Assembly: GCA_038225555.1 (NCBI GenBank)
Contig: JBBRRB010000019.1
Span: 36,889 to 100,888, forward strand
DNA length: 64,000 bases
Reading direction: 5' to 3'
From: JANXQZ01 sp038225555
GTDB lineage: Bacteria > Acidobacteriota > Terriglobia > Bryobacterales > Bryobacteraceae
Both the position numbers and the translations under genes were made by a program. This document shows, one piece after another, positions 52,521 through 61,467 of the stretch (its first letter is position 1; each line of letters begins with the position of its first letter). The notes under the pieces were generated by a model that was not told where the DNA came from, did no database searches, and worked only from the letters and a program-made list of their open reading frames with translations.

Positions 52521-53269
52521 TATACTTTGAAAAGCCGCTTCTTTTCCTCCAGGCGCTTGCTTTGGCCGGAATTGTCATTAGGATGGTGTCGAGCGGATTG
52601 TACCGTGTCTATAAGCTTTTCTTCGGGTATCTGATCGTCCTTTTCGCGCAGTTGTTCATCCCAGTGCTTGTCCAGCGCAGGACCAACCTCTACGGATACC
52701 TGTACTTGAGCGTGGAGGCGTTGATTATCTGTTTCTACGCCTTGATTGTGCTGGAGCTCTACACGCTTGTTTTGAAGGACCTCCATGGAATCGCGACGGT
52801 CGCGCGGCGCTACATCCGCGTTGCGCTGGGCGTTGCGATCCTGGCATCAATCTTGATCCTGGAACTCGAGCGGCTCCCGACAAGCATTCTGGCGAAATTC
52901 TATTTGTTTGAGCGGCCCATCGTCTCAAGCCTGGTCTTCTTCGTTCTCCTGATTACGGCTTTTTTGTTTTATTACCCCATTCCCCTAAGCCGCAACGTGA
53001 TCTACTATTCGCTCGGGTACGCCTGTTATTTTACGGCCAAAGCCGCCGCAATCTTCATTCGAAACACGGGCCGCGAATGGGATTATGTTTTCAGCCAGGC
53101 GATGCTGGCAGTTTCAACGGCTTGCCTGCTGTTTTGGATGGTTGTTCTCACGAAGGAAGGATTGACTCGGACAACGGTGTTCGGCCATAAGTGGGATCCA
53201 GGCGACGATTTGCGGCTGGTACGCCAGCTTCAGTCGTTCAACGCGAGCTTGCTCCGCGCCCGCAAGTAA
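52508..53269 (+). CDS. Uncharacterised seven-helix integral membrane protein
   Basis: 253 residues with about seven hydrophobic segments, for example LLFLQALALAGIVIRMV, LFFGYLIVLFAQLFIPVLV, LYLSVEALIICFYALIVLEL, VALGVAILASILIL, IVSSLVFFVLLITAFLFYY, YSLGYACYFTAKAAAIFI and AMLAVSTACLLFWMVVL. A basic cytoplasmic tail of about 35 residues (KEGLTRTTVFGHKWDPGDDL and on) follows. No family is recognised. No good ribosome site precedes it. The tiny CxxC peptide gene lies 66 bases upstream on the same strand. Confidence 0.6.
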   Translation: MPGLLYFEKPLLFLQALALAGIVIRMVSSGLYRVYKLFFGYLIVLFAQLFIPVLVQRRTNLYGYLYLSVEALIICFYALIVLELYTLVLKDLHGIATVARRYIRVALGVAILASILILELERLPTSILAKFYLFERPIVSSLVFFVLLITAFLFYYPIPLSRNVIYYSLGYACYFTAKAAAIFIRNTGREWDYVFSQAMLAVSTACLLFWMVVLTKEGLTRTTVFGHKWDPGDDLRLVRQLQSFNASLLRARK

Positions 53270-53373
53270 AGTTTGTAGGGATTATCTGAATTACTGAATA
53301 TTGACGTGGTTACCGTTTGCATTTACTCTAAAAATCGCATATTCTAATCTTATTAGTTGGAGAGGTGACTGCG

Positions 53374-53892
53374 ATGAACGTACTGCTCCTGACCGGGTCA
53401 GTTGCTGCGATTGTGGCTTTTGTTTTTTTGTATCTCGTTCGCGGATTGTTGGCGCGAACGTCTGCAACCGACGACTCTACCGCTTCTTGGTTTCGGGATT
53501 TCTCGCTGGAGGCCTATCGGCCTATGCAACGGCTTCTCGATGAAAACGATTATCGATTCCTGGAAAGTCAGCCGGGATACCAGCCAAGCATTGCCCGAGA
53601 GCTTCGCTCCGAGCGAAAGAAAATCTTTAGAACTTACTTGCATGAGATGATTCGCGATTTCAATCGAATGCTGGGAGTTGCGAGATTAATGATTGTGTAT
53701 GCATCGCAGGACAGGCCTGATTTGGCTCGGGCAGTCGCCGCCGCGCGAAATCAGTTTTATTGGACGGTACTGAAGACCGAATTGGCTCTATCCCTGCCGT
53801 GGGGCGTCGTAGAGGCCGGAAGATTGGTCGAGTCAGTGGGCCGCATTCAAGAAAGCGTCAGGGAGATGTCGGCTGAGCGGAGCTTGGCCTAA
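53374..53892 (+). CDS. Membrane-anchored protein of unknown function
   Basis: 172 residues. A single N-terminal hydrophobic helix (LLLTGSVAAIVAFVFLYLVR) anchors a helical domain rich in charged residues, SWFRDFSLEAYRPMQRLLDE, RSERKKIFRTYLHEMIRDFN and ALSLPWGVVEAGRLVESV. The ATG at 53374 is chosen because GGAGAGG stands 8 bases upstream; a GTG three codons earlier is an alternative. It lies 104 bases after the seven-helix gene on the same strand. Not recognised. Confidence 0.6.
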   Translation: MNVLLLTGSVAAIVAFVFLYLVRGLLARTSATDDSTASWFRDFSLEAYRPMQRLLDENDYRFLESQPGYQPSIARELRSERKKIFRTYLHEMIRDFNRMLGVARLMIVYASQDRPDLARAVAAARNQFYWTVLKTELALSLPWGVVEAGRLVESVGRIQESVREMSAERSLA

Positions 53893-53905
53893 CATCCGAG
53901 CAGCG

Positions 53906-54610
53906 TTAGAGCTTTTTCAACAATTCCTTCGCGTCCGTGTATTGCAGAAATTGCCGCTCTGCTGCCTTGAATTCAGGAGTATGAATGCACCGCCTGCTCC
54001 CCGCATGATTTACAGGGTGGCGAAGGTGCAGCATCTCGTGAAACATCACATATTCCACGGCGAGCTGCGGCACGGCGGGATCATCCAGCAATTTGCTCAA
54101 GATGATCGTATTGTGCGATGGATCGTAATGTCCCAAGGTCCTTCTGGATGGGCGCAGACTCCAGCCGAGCCCCGGCTTGGCCATTAGCCCGAAAAAATAT
54201 CTAAAATTCAAATCATCGAACAACTCGTCCAGATCGTACTGAATTCCTCTCGGTAGGCTGGCCAGCTTCCGTCCCCGTGTCTGGCGCACGAAATCTAGCT
54301 TGCGGCGCACGTCCTTACGGTTGAGATATCGCCGGTAGCGAGCGGCGAATTGCGGGTAAACGGCTCGCCTGTACAGCTTTGAGAGAAGAATATGGGCCAG
54401 TGCCTCTAGCACGGCGGACGGAGCAGCCTCCAAAATGTCCGTAATCCGGACAGACAGACGGCCTTCCTCCAGCCGGATCAGGCTATTTGCATTGGCGAAT
54501 TGGCGGAACTCCAAGCTGACCTCGGGCACGGGGGTTCTCGGCTTTAATTCCGCAAAGACCCGCCGAAAGATTTCCACGGGATGGTCAGGATGATCAGCGC
54601 GATCGAACAC
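53906..54610 (-). CDS. SprT-like zinc metallopeptidase
   Basis: 234 residues. The zinc motif HExxH is in AVEYVMFHEMLHLRHP, followed by HTPEFKAAERQFLQ as the probable third ligand, as in SprT-like enzymes. The upstream ARYRRYLNRKDVRRKLDFVR segment is basic and may contact DNA. SprT relatives act on DNA-protein crosslinks or as predicted metallopeptidases; here the role is unknown. It converges on the preceding gene and is divergent from the exopolysaccharide operon. Confidence 0.8.
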   Translation of the reverse strand: MFDRADHPDHPVEIFRRVFAELKPRTPVPEVSLEFRQFANANSLIRLEEGRLSVRITDILEAAPSAVLEALAHILLSKLYRRAVYPQFAARYRRYLNRKDVRRKLDFVRQTRGRKLASLPRGIQYDLDELFDDLNFRYFFGLMAKPGLGWSLRPSRRTLGHYDPSHNTIILSKLLDDPAVPQLAVEYVMFHEMLHLRHPVNHAGSRRCIHTPEFKAAERQFLQYTDAKELLKKL

Positions 54611-54666
54611 AAACGTCAGCTTAGCCGTCTCTTCTCACGTGCGTCAAATCCATGGGCTAAGCGGCG

Positions 54667-54672
54667 TATACT
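54667..54672 (+). promoter_or_regulatory. -10 box of the exopolysaccharide operon
   Basis: TATACT (5 of 6 to TATAAT) ends 6 bases before the ATG at 54679, and no ribosome-binding site lies between. The predicted transcription start coincides with the A of the ATG, so the operon mRNA would be leaderless at its 5' end. Confidence 0.45.
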
Positions 54673-54678
54673 AGGCCA

Positions 54679-55605
54679 ATGCAGCCAGTGTCTTTCAAGT
54701 CTGTTGCAATAATGTTCGCGCTGGCAGGCTTGTGCGCGGCCCAAGTGGTGCGGCCCGTGGACGTTTCCAATCTGCCCGCCCAACCGATCGCCCCCAACGA
54801 CCTGATTGGCATCTCCGTTTATGACGCGCCCGAACTCACTCGCACCGTCCGGGTGGACGCTGACGGAACCATCACGCTCCCGATGTTAAAGAAGCCAGTC
54901 GCTACCAGCGGGCTTTTGCCGCGGCAAGTGGAAGAGGCGATCGCATCCGCTCTGAAAAGCGGTGAAATTCTGGTGGAGCCGCTCGTCAAAGTCACCGTAG
55001 TGGAATACTTTAGCCACCCGATTAGCGTGGTTGGCGCGGTCCACAAGCCGACCACGTTTCAAGCGGTTGGTCCCGTAACGCTCATAGAGGCCATAGCGCG
55101 CGCGGAAGGGTTGAACGAAGTGGCCGGTCGCGAGATCGTGGTCAGCTACTCCCACTCCGAACAACCTCCCCGCCGCATCGCCGTCAAGGACTTAATGGAA
55201 GATGCGAAGCCGGAAGCCAACCTCAAACTGACTGGGGGCGAAGACATTCGCGTACCCGAAGCCGCCAAAATCTTTGTGGTAGGCAATGTGAAAAGGCCGG
55301 GATCGTTCCCTCTTCGCGATACCGCCGACTTCACCGTGCTGAAACTGATCGCGCTGGCCGAAGGGCTCGCTCCTTTCCCCGCTAAGGAAGCCTTCATCTA
55401 CCGCAAAGACGCTACCGGAGCACCCCTGGAATTGCCCGTCGAGCTGCAAAAGATCATGAAACGCCAAAGCTCGGACGTCTCTCTGCTGCCGAACGACATT
55501 CTCTACGTGCCGGATAATTCCGGTAAACGCCTGGGCATGGCCGCGCTCGAGAAGCTGCTTCTTTTCGGGAGCACGGCGGGAGCCACCGCACTGGTATGGC
55601 GGTAA
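54679..55605 (+). CDS. Polysaccharide export protein (Wza-like, SLBB domains)
   Basis: 308 residues with a signal peptide. The polysaccharide export domain begins with NDLIGISVYDAPELTRTVRV and GTITLPMLKKPVA, and two SLBB-type soluble-ligand modules follow (ISVVGAVHKPTTFQAVGPVT, and IFVVGNVKRPGSFPLRDTAD). It ends with a hydrophobic C-terminal stretch and VLWR-like tail. Such proteins form the outer-membrane channel of Wzx/Wzy-type exopolysaccharide secretion. Its stop overlaps the kinase gene start by 10 bases. Confidence 0.88.
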   Translation: MQPVSFKSVAIMFALAGLCAAQVVRPVDVSNLPAQPIAPNDLIGISVYDAPELTRTVRVDADGTITLPMLKKPVATSGLLPRQVEEAIASALKSGEILVEPLVKVTVVEYFSHPISVVGAVHKPTTFQAVGPVTLIEAIARAEGLNEVAGREIVVSYSHSEQPPRRIAVKDLMEDAKPEANLKLTGGEDIRVPEAAKIFVVGNVKRPGSFPLRDTADFTVLKLIALAEGLAPFPAKEAFIYRKDATGAPLELPVELQKIMKRQSSDVSLLPNDILYVPDNSGKRLGMAALEKLLLFGSTAGATALVWR

Positions 55606-57818
55606 GCAATCGAGTTCCGGCCATCCAGCCGCCGCCGATCCGCCAGGGGTGGGACGCGGAACCGGAAGAGACGGCCATCCCGCTGTCGCAGTATCTGTGG
55701 GCTATACGACGCTACCGCTGGCGCATCCTGCCCGCCATCGCTATCTGCCTGATCGCCACCGTGATCGTCTCTTCGCGCATCACGCCGATCTTCGAAGCCA
55801 TCACCACGATCGACATAGACCGCAGGGTTCCTACGGGCGTGCTCGGCGCGGAAGCGGTGCAATCGTCCACCAACGACGCCGACCAGTTCATCGCCACTCA
55901 GATCAAGCTGCTGCAATCGGACTCGGTCCTCCGGCCCGTCGCGACGAAATACAATTTGCGCGAGCTCGAAGACGAGGACTGGGAAAAGAAAGGGCTCAAG
56001 AACACCGAAGCCGAAGAAACTCCTGTGCTCTTGAAAAACCTTAAGGTGACGCGCCCGCCCAACACTTACATCTTGCTGGTCAGCTACCGATCGAAGGACA
56101 AGCATCTCGCGGCCAAGGTGGCTAACGGAATCGCGCAATCCTTTCTCGAGCACACCTACAACATCCGTTACAAGGCCGCGGCGGGCCTCTCCCAATTCAT
56201 GGAGAAACAGCAAGAGGAACTCAGGGCCAAAATGGAGCGATCGAGCGAGGCGCTGGCGCAATTCGAACGCGAACTGAACGTGATCAATCCCGAAGAAAAG
56301 ACTAGCATTCTCTCTTCGCGGCTCTTGCAACTGAACACCGAGTACACCAACGCCCAAGCCGATCGCGTGCGCAAGGAAGCGGCATTTCATTCGATCCAGA
56401 GCGGAACCATGGACGCCGCCCAAGTCTCGTCGCAGGCGGAGTCTTTGAAAAAACTCACCGAAGCCTACAACGACGCGCAACAGAAGCTGGCCGATGTGAA
56501 GACACGCTTTGGGGCCAATCACCCCGAGTTTCGCCGAGCCGCGTCGCAGGTGGAGGAGGTGCGCCGGCAGCTTGACGGCACACGGGAAAGCATCGGGAAA
56601 CGCGTGGAGATCGAATACAAAGAATCGACTGCGCGCGAGAAAATGCTGGAGCAAGAGGTGGGCCGGACCAAGGGCGAATTCGATCGCCTGAACGCGCGCT
56701 CCTTTGAATACCAGACGCTGAAACGCGAAGCGGAGGCGGATAAGAAGCTGTATGAGGAACTGGTCCGCAAGATCAAAGAGGCGGGCATCAACGCCAGCTT
56801 TCAGAACAGCTCCATCCGCATCGCCGATCCTGCCAGACCAGGCCTGAAGCCGGTATTCCCGAACATGAAGCTGAATGTGGCGTTGGCTCTGTTGCTCTCC
56901 ATGTTTGTGTCGGTTGCAGCCGCCCTGATCGTGGATGGAATGGACAACACGATTCGCGATCCGGAGCAGGTGGAGCGCACGCTGCGGACCCACGTGATCG
57001 GCACGTTGCCGCAGGTGAAGACCTGGCGCACGCAACTTGCGACCGTGATGCCGGAGAATGCGCTGGTGCCCCTGAACGGGAGTGCCGGGATTATCAGGGC
57101 GGATGTCAAAACGGACAGCAGAGGTGCTTCGCGCACGCTGAGCAGCTATGAGGAGGCGATCCGAACGCTGCGCAACTCTATCATGCTGAGCGAGTTCGAG
57201 AGCCAGTTCCGCACTTTATTGGTAACCAGCGCCTCGCCGTCGGAAGGCAAGTCCACTATCGCGATCTACCTGGCGGTCGCCCACGCGCAGCAGCATCACA
57301 AGACGCTGGTGATCGATGGAGACATGCGCCGTCCAAGCATTCATAAGAGGTTCGGATTGCCAAACGCAGTGGGACTCTCGGACGTGCTTGTAGACGATTT
57401 GCACTGGCGGGCAGCGCTGCTGAAGCCGGAAGGCACGCCGGATCTGGATGTGCTGCCGGCAGGCTCTTCGTCGCGGCGCGCGGCGGATCTGATCGGGCGC
57501 GGCTTGCAACGAATCCTGGACGAGGCTTCGCGCGAGTACGACCTCATTATTCTGGATGCGCCTCCCCTGCTGGGTTTCCCCGAGCCGCTCCAGATGGCTG
57601 CAGCCGTGGATGGAGTGATCGTCGTGGCGCGCGCGGGACAGACGAGTCGCAAGGCAGTGTCGAGCGTGATTAGCACGCTGAAGCGTCTGCGCGCGAACGT
57701 CGTGGGACTTGTGTTGAATGAAGTACACAAGGAAGTCAGCAATAGTTACTATTACTACGGGTATTACGGGAAATATTATAAGCATTACAATTCGGGGGAG
57801 GACCGGTCGGCTAGTTGA
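55596..57818 (+). CDS. Polysaccharide co-polymerase and tyrosine autokinase (Wzc-like)
   Basis: 740 residues. The N-terminal chain-length domain has a membrane segment (WRILPAIAICLIATVIVSS) and a long coiled coil (LSQFMEKQQEELRAKMERSS onward). A second membrane helix near residue 430 leads to the kinase domain, with Walker A in TSASPSEGKSTIAIYLAVA, Walker A-prime in LVIDGDMRRPSIHKRFG and Walker B in YDLIILDAPPLLGFPEP. The C-terminus ends in a tyrosine cluster (SYYYYGYYGKYYKHY) that would be autophosphorylated. Overlaps its neighbours on both sides, so it is an internal gene of the operon. Confidence 0.92.
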   Translation: MAVSNRVPAIQPPPIRQGWDAEPEETAIPLSQYLWAIRRYRWRILPAIAICLIATVIVSSRITPIFEAITTIDIDRRVPTGVLGAEAVQSSTNDADQFIATQIKLLQSDSVLRPVATKYNLRELEDEDWEKKGLKNTEAEETPVLLKNLKVTRPPNTYILLVSYRSKDKHLAAKVANGIAQSFLEHTYNIRYKAAAGLSQFMEKQQEELRAKMERSSEALAQFERELNVINPEEKTSILSSRLLQLNTEYTNAQADRVRKEAAFHSIQSGTMDAAQVSSQAESLKKLTEAYNDAQQKLADVKTRFGANHPEFRRAASQVEEVRRQLDGTRESIGKRVEIEYKESTAREKMLEQEVGRTKGEFDRLNARSFEYQTLKREAEADKKLYEELVRKIKEAGINASFQNSSIRIADPARPGLKPVFPNMKLNVALALLLSMFVSVAAALIVDGMDNTIRDPEQVERTLRTHVIGTLPQVKTWRTQLATVMPENALVPLNGSAGIIRADVKTDSRGASRTLSSYEEAIRTLRNSIMLSEFESQFRTLLVTSASPSEGKSTIAIYLAVAHAQQHHKTLVIDGDMRRPSIHKRFGLPNAVGLSDVLVDDLHWRAALLKPEGTPDLDVLPAGSSSRRAADLIGRGLQRILDEASREYDLIILDAPPLLGFPEPLQMAAAVDGVIVVARAGQTSRKAVSSVISTLKRLRANVVGLVLNEVHKEVSNSYYYYGYYGKYYKHYNSGEDRSAS

Positions 57819-58942
57819 TACGAATCCTGCAGGTGGTGGGAGGGCTCAACAGGGCCGGGGTCGAGACTTGGCTCATGCACGTTTTGCGAAACATCGACCG
57901 CGAGCGGTTTCGCATGGACTTTCTAGTTCACGGGCAGGAGAAGTATGCGTATGAGGACGAAGCGAAGCAGTTAGGCGCTCGCGTGATCCGCTGCCTGCAT
58001 CCGAATCGCCCATGGGCATATTTTCCGAATTTTCACCGCGTTCTGCGGAACTATGGACCCTATGACGTTGTGCATGGCCACGTGCATTACTTCAATGGAA
58101 TTGCGATGCTGCTGGCGCATCGGGCCAAGGTTCCGGTGCGCATCGCGCATAGTCACGTCGACACCAGAATCGTGGATGCAAATATCGCCCTCTTGAGAAG
58201 CGGGTATTTAGGGATTATGAGTTTGTGGATCAAGCGACACGCAACCTTGGGTCTGTGCGCGAGCGAGATGGCGAAGGAGTCTCTATTTCCCTGTGGAACG
58301 GACTTTCCCTTCCCGATTCGCACTATTTACTATTCGGTGGATTTGACGCCCTTCTCTCTTGCCGTTGACAAGGAACAAGTAAGGCGTGAACTGAACATTC
58401 CGAGCGATGCGGTGGTGGTTGGCCATGTGGGCCGATTTGAGCATCAGAAGAATCATCTGTTCTTAGCGGAGATCGCTCGTGAGGTGTTAAAAATTGAGCC
58501 GCGTGCCTGGTTTCTCATGATCGGGGAAGGCGAACTTCGGGAGTCGGTGATGAAGCGGTTCGAGAATTTGGGACTTGGCCACCGCGTTTGCTTTACAGGT
58601 GTGTCGAACTCGGTGCCGCGCCTGATGCTTGGGGCGATGGATGTGCTTGTCTTTCCGTCGATTTACGAAGGGCTTCCCGTAGTCCTAATTGAGACACAGG
58701 GTGCGGGCTTACCTTGTGTCATCTCGAAGAACATTTCGGATGAAGGGGACGTGGTCGATGAACTGATTCGGCGCCTCTCCTTAGAAGAGCCGCCTTCAGT
58801 CTGGGCCAGGGCCGCCCTGCAGTCCGCAATCGGGGTCCGCGCCATTTCGAGGTCAGATGCTATTCAGCGCCTCGAAACATCCCGATTCGGACCTCTTCGC
58901 TCCGTCCGCAACCTGGAGCAGGTCTACTCGCGTGAGGTATGA
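57815..58942 (+). CDS. Family 4-type glycosyltransferase of the exopolysaccharide operon
   Basis: 375 residues, starting at a TTG that overlaps the kinase stop (TTGA). The GT-B fold is shown by the acceptor-side GLNRAGVETWLMHVLRNIDR, the middle VVGHVGRFEHQKNHLFLAEI and the nucleotide-sugar motif FPSIYEGLPVVLIETQGAGL (E-x7-E). It would add a sugar to the growing repeat unit at the cytoplasmic face. The sugar is unknown. Its stop overlaps the next gene as ATGA. Confidence 0.9.
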   Translation: MIRILQVVGGLNRAGVETWLMHVLRNIDRERFRMDFLVHGQEKYAYEDEAKQLGARVIRCLHPNRPWAYFPNFHRVLRNYGPYDVVHGHVHYFNGIAMLLAHRAKVPVRIAHSHVDTRIVDANIALLRSGYLGIMSLWIKRHATLGLCASEMAKESLFPCGTDFPFPIRTIYYSVDLTPFSLAVDKEQVRRELNIPSDAVVVGHVGRFEHQKNHLFLAEIAREVLKIEPRAWFLMIGEGELRESVMKRFENLGLGHRVCFTGVSNSVPRLMLGAMDVLVFPSIYEGLPVVLIETQGAGLPCVISKNISDEGDVVDELIRRLSLEEPPSVWARAALQSAIGVRAISRSDAIQRLETSRFGPLRSVRNLEQVYSREV

Positions 58943-60258
58943 GACAAGCCCTCCTTGTGCTTGTTTCGATTTCTCACGCGCTGGCAGCAGTCGGGTTTTG
59001 GAAAGCTATCGCGAAAAAGCGCATTCCAAACATGGTCGACTTCGCCTGTGTGTCCACCCTGCTGTACTACGATGTCGGCATCTGGCTGGAGTTCTCTGGA
59101 GTCGACTTAGAGGATAGGTACCTGGGATCGCTCCTTGCCGCCACGGACCTGGACTTCGGGATCAGCATCGCAATTCTGATTTTCATGCCGTGGTTATTCC
59201 ATCTTGGCTCAAGGATCGCGAATGGCGGCATGCCTCTGCCTACCCTGGAACGTGTCACCGAAGAGTTCGCGCCCAGGGCCCGCGGGATGTTCTATTGGCT
59301 CGCAATCGGCATCACCGTTCCACTGGTGATTGCTGGCCTCCTGCGACTCGCGGAAGGCCTTCCGATTTGGGACGCGAGGATGAAGATTGGAAATGAGTGG
59401 GGTGTCCTGGTTACTGTGCTCTACCTCCCGAGCCATCTACTGGCGTTCTACGTCTTTCAAGCCGACTCGCGACTGAAGCGGGGGAGCCTTTTCGTTCTCT
59501 GGCTGATATTTAGCGGCATTGTTTCCACATTGGCGATCGGCGAACGCACGAATATGCTGGTGCCTCTGGTGATCGTGATTCTGTTTTGGATTCGTCCTAC
59601 GCTGAAAACGCTTGTTCCAGTGCTCGCGATACTCGTGATCGGAGCCGCAATGTCCCTGCCGCTATTCAAGCATCGATACTCCGCGTCCGATGTATCCTCC
59701 CTGGACCTGGTGATCCTGACAGTCCACAACGATCTTTCTCGAAGCGCTTCGCTTGCAACCGCAGTCAACGTTTCCGTGCCGTTTGGAACCAGAATACTGC
59801 CTTATCCACTAGCCGGATATGTCTACAGCGCTTTCTTTTTCATACCTCGTCAGATAGCGCCTTTCAAGGGACAATCAACTACAAACCACTTCACCGGGCA
59901 CGTGGCGGGATCTCTACCGGATGAGATTGATTGGGGACTTGGAATCGGAGTAGCCGAGGAACTGCTTCTAAATGTGGGTCTGGTGTTTGTCGGCCCGGGC
60001 TTTTTAATCTACGGAATGTGCATGGGACTGATTGATAGGTTTTCCCGCTCCGCGTTTTCGCTAGTGGTGCCAACCCGTCTAGGGAATCTGTTTTTATGCG
60101 GTTATAACCTTCCGTCAATTCTGTTCACGTTCGGCACCATGGCTCTCTCGGTCTGGGTTTTGGATGCTGTCTTCCGATCCCGGCAAATAGAGCCTCTTCC
60201 CCATGTAGAGGAGTTTTCAGATACTCCACATCGCTCGCGCCATCCAGTCTTAGAATGA
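58939..60258 (+). CDS. Multi-helix Wzy-like polysaccharide polymerase
   Basis: 439 residues with about ten membrane helices, for example ISIAILIFMPWLFHLGS, AIGITVPLVIAGLLRLA, MLVPLVIVILFWI and LVPVLAILVIGAAMSLPLF, and a large external loop in the second half (SASLATAVNVSVPFGTRILP onward). Position and topology suit a Wzy-type polymerase, which joins repeat units. This family is too variable for certain recognition, so the call leans on the operon (export channel, kinase, glycosyltransferase). It ends 3 bases before the aminotransferase start. Confidence 0.72.
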   Translation: MRQALLVLVSISHALAAVGFWKAIAKKRIPNMVDFACVSTLLYYDVGIWLEFSGVDLEDRYLGSLLAATDLDFGISIAILIFMPWLFHLGSRIANGGMPLPTLERVTEEFAPRARGMFYWLAIGITVPLVIAGLLRLAEGLPIWDARMKIGNEWGVLVTVLYLPSHLLAFYVFQADSRLKRGSLFVLWLIFSGIVSTLAIGERTNMLVPLVIVILFWIRPTLKTLVPVLAILVIGAAMSLPLFKHRYSASDVSSLDLVILTVHNDLSRSASLATAVNVSVPFGTRILPYPLAGYVYSAFFFIPRQIAPFKGQSTTNHFTGHVAGSLPDEIDWGLGIGVAEELLLNVGLVFVGPGFLIYGMCMGLIDRFSRSAFSLVVPTRLGNLFLCGYNLPSILFTFGTMALSVWVLDAVFRSRQIEPLPHVEEFSDTPHRSRHPVLE

Positions 60259-60261
60259 GAT

Positions 60262-61461
60262 ATGTCCGCTGTTCCCGACGAGTTTTATCGAATCGAAAAG
60301 CTGCCGCCCTACGTGTTCGCGGTGATCAACGAAATGAAGGCCAAGGCGCGAGCCGCACAGCAGGACGTAGTCGATCTTGGCATGGGCAACCCCGACGGTC
60401 CCACTCCGAAAATAGTCGTCCAGAAGTTGATCGAGGCCGCCCGCAATCCGCGCAATCACCGCTATTCAGTGTCTCGCGGGATTCAGAAGCTGCGCGAGGA
60501 GATCGTCAAGCGCTACAAGTCGCACTACGATGTCGATCTCGATCCCGATAAGGAAGCGATCGCTACTATCGGGGCCAAGGATGCTCTCGCGCATCTGCTC
60601 TTCGCAATCATCGGTCCCGGAGATGCGGTGGTATCGCCCAACCCGGCTTATCCGATTCACCAGTACGGCGTCATCATGGCCGAAGGGCACGCCTGCATGC
60701 TGCCGATGCCGAACCCGGCCGAGTTCTTGAACGGACTGGAGCATCTCTACCGGACCTCCACTAGAAAGCCCAAGCTCATCCTGATCTCGTTCCCGCACAA
60801 TCCCACCACTCAGTGCGTGGATCTCAACTTCTTCAAGGAACTCGTAGCTCTGGCGGCTCATCACGGAACCATGATCGTTCACGATTTCGCGTACGCCGAT
60901 CTAGGATTCGATGGCTACAAGCCCCCCAGCATTCTCCAGGTCCCAGGCGCGAAAGACATCGCCGTCGAGATATATTCACTCTCGAAGAGCTTCAACATGG
61001 CCGGATGGCGAGTGGGTTTCTGCCTGGGGAATGCCAAGCTGATTTATGCGCTGTCACGCATTAAGAGCTATCTCGATTACGGGATTTTTCAGCCAATCCA
61101 GATCGCATCCATCATCGCCCTGCGCGAGTGCGCCGACGATACGGAGAAGATCCGCGCCACCTATCAGAGGCGTCGCGACGTTTTGGTGAAAGGGCTGGAT
61201 CGGGCTGGCTGGCCCGTAGAATCGCCCCGTGGGACCATGTTCGTTTGGGCCCCGATTCCCGAACCTTTCCGTGCGGCGGGATCGCTTGAATTTTCGAAAC
61301 TGCTGATGAAAGACGCGCTGGTGGCCGTGTCGCCGGGCATCGGCTTCGGACCGCTGGGCGAGGGCCATGTTCGCTTCAGCCTCATCGAGAACGAGCACCG
61401 GACCCGGCAGGCGACGCGCTCCATTCAACGCGTTTTGAAGAACGAGCCGCTCGAGTTATAG
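60262..61461 (+). CDS. Class I/II aminotransferase (alanine aminotransferase-like)
   Basis: 399 residues of PLP fold type I. The pyridoxal lysine is in IYSLSKSFNMAGWRVGFCLG, with GMGNPDGPTPKIVVQKLIEA and RNHRYSVSRGIQKLREEIVK at the N-terminal side and ISFPHNPTTQCVDL in the substrate region. This pattern is that of the AlaC/YfdZ group, which probably makes alanine or related amino acids. The start ATG follows the Wzy-like stop by 3 bases. A TAGAAT box 5 bases upstream could give it a separate, leaderless transcript. Confidence 0.9.
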   Translation: MSAVPDEFYRIEKLPPYVFAVINEMKAKARAAQQDVVDLGMGNPDGPTPKIVVQKLIEAARNPRNHRYSVSRGIQKLREEIVKRYKSHYDVDLDPDKEAIATIGAKDALAHLLFAIIGPGDAVVSPNPAYPIHQYGVIMAEGHACMLPMPNPAEFLNGLEHLYRTSTRKPKLILISFPHNPTTQCVDLNFFKELVALAAHHGTMIVHDFAYADLGFDGYKPPSILQVPGAKDIAVEIYSLSKSFNMAGWRVGFCLGNAKLIYALSRIKSYLDYGIFQPIQIASIIALRECADDTEKIRATYQRRRDVLVKGLDRAGWPVESPRGTMFVWAPIPEPFRAAGSLEFSKLLMKDALVAVSPGIGFGPLGEGHVRFSLIENEHRTRQATRSIQRVLKNEPLEL

Positions 61462-61467
61462 CTACGC

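Noticed and set aside
52246..52578. 110-codon minus-strand open frame over the small peptide region
   Set aside because: It lies opposite the peptide with signal sequence and the seven-helix start, and has no ribosome site or family features.
55503..57035. 510-codon minus-strand open frame
   Set aside because: It lies opposite the Wzc-like kinase, where Walker and tyrosine motifs are clear; the translation is a His/Leu/Arg-rich shadow of coding DNA.
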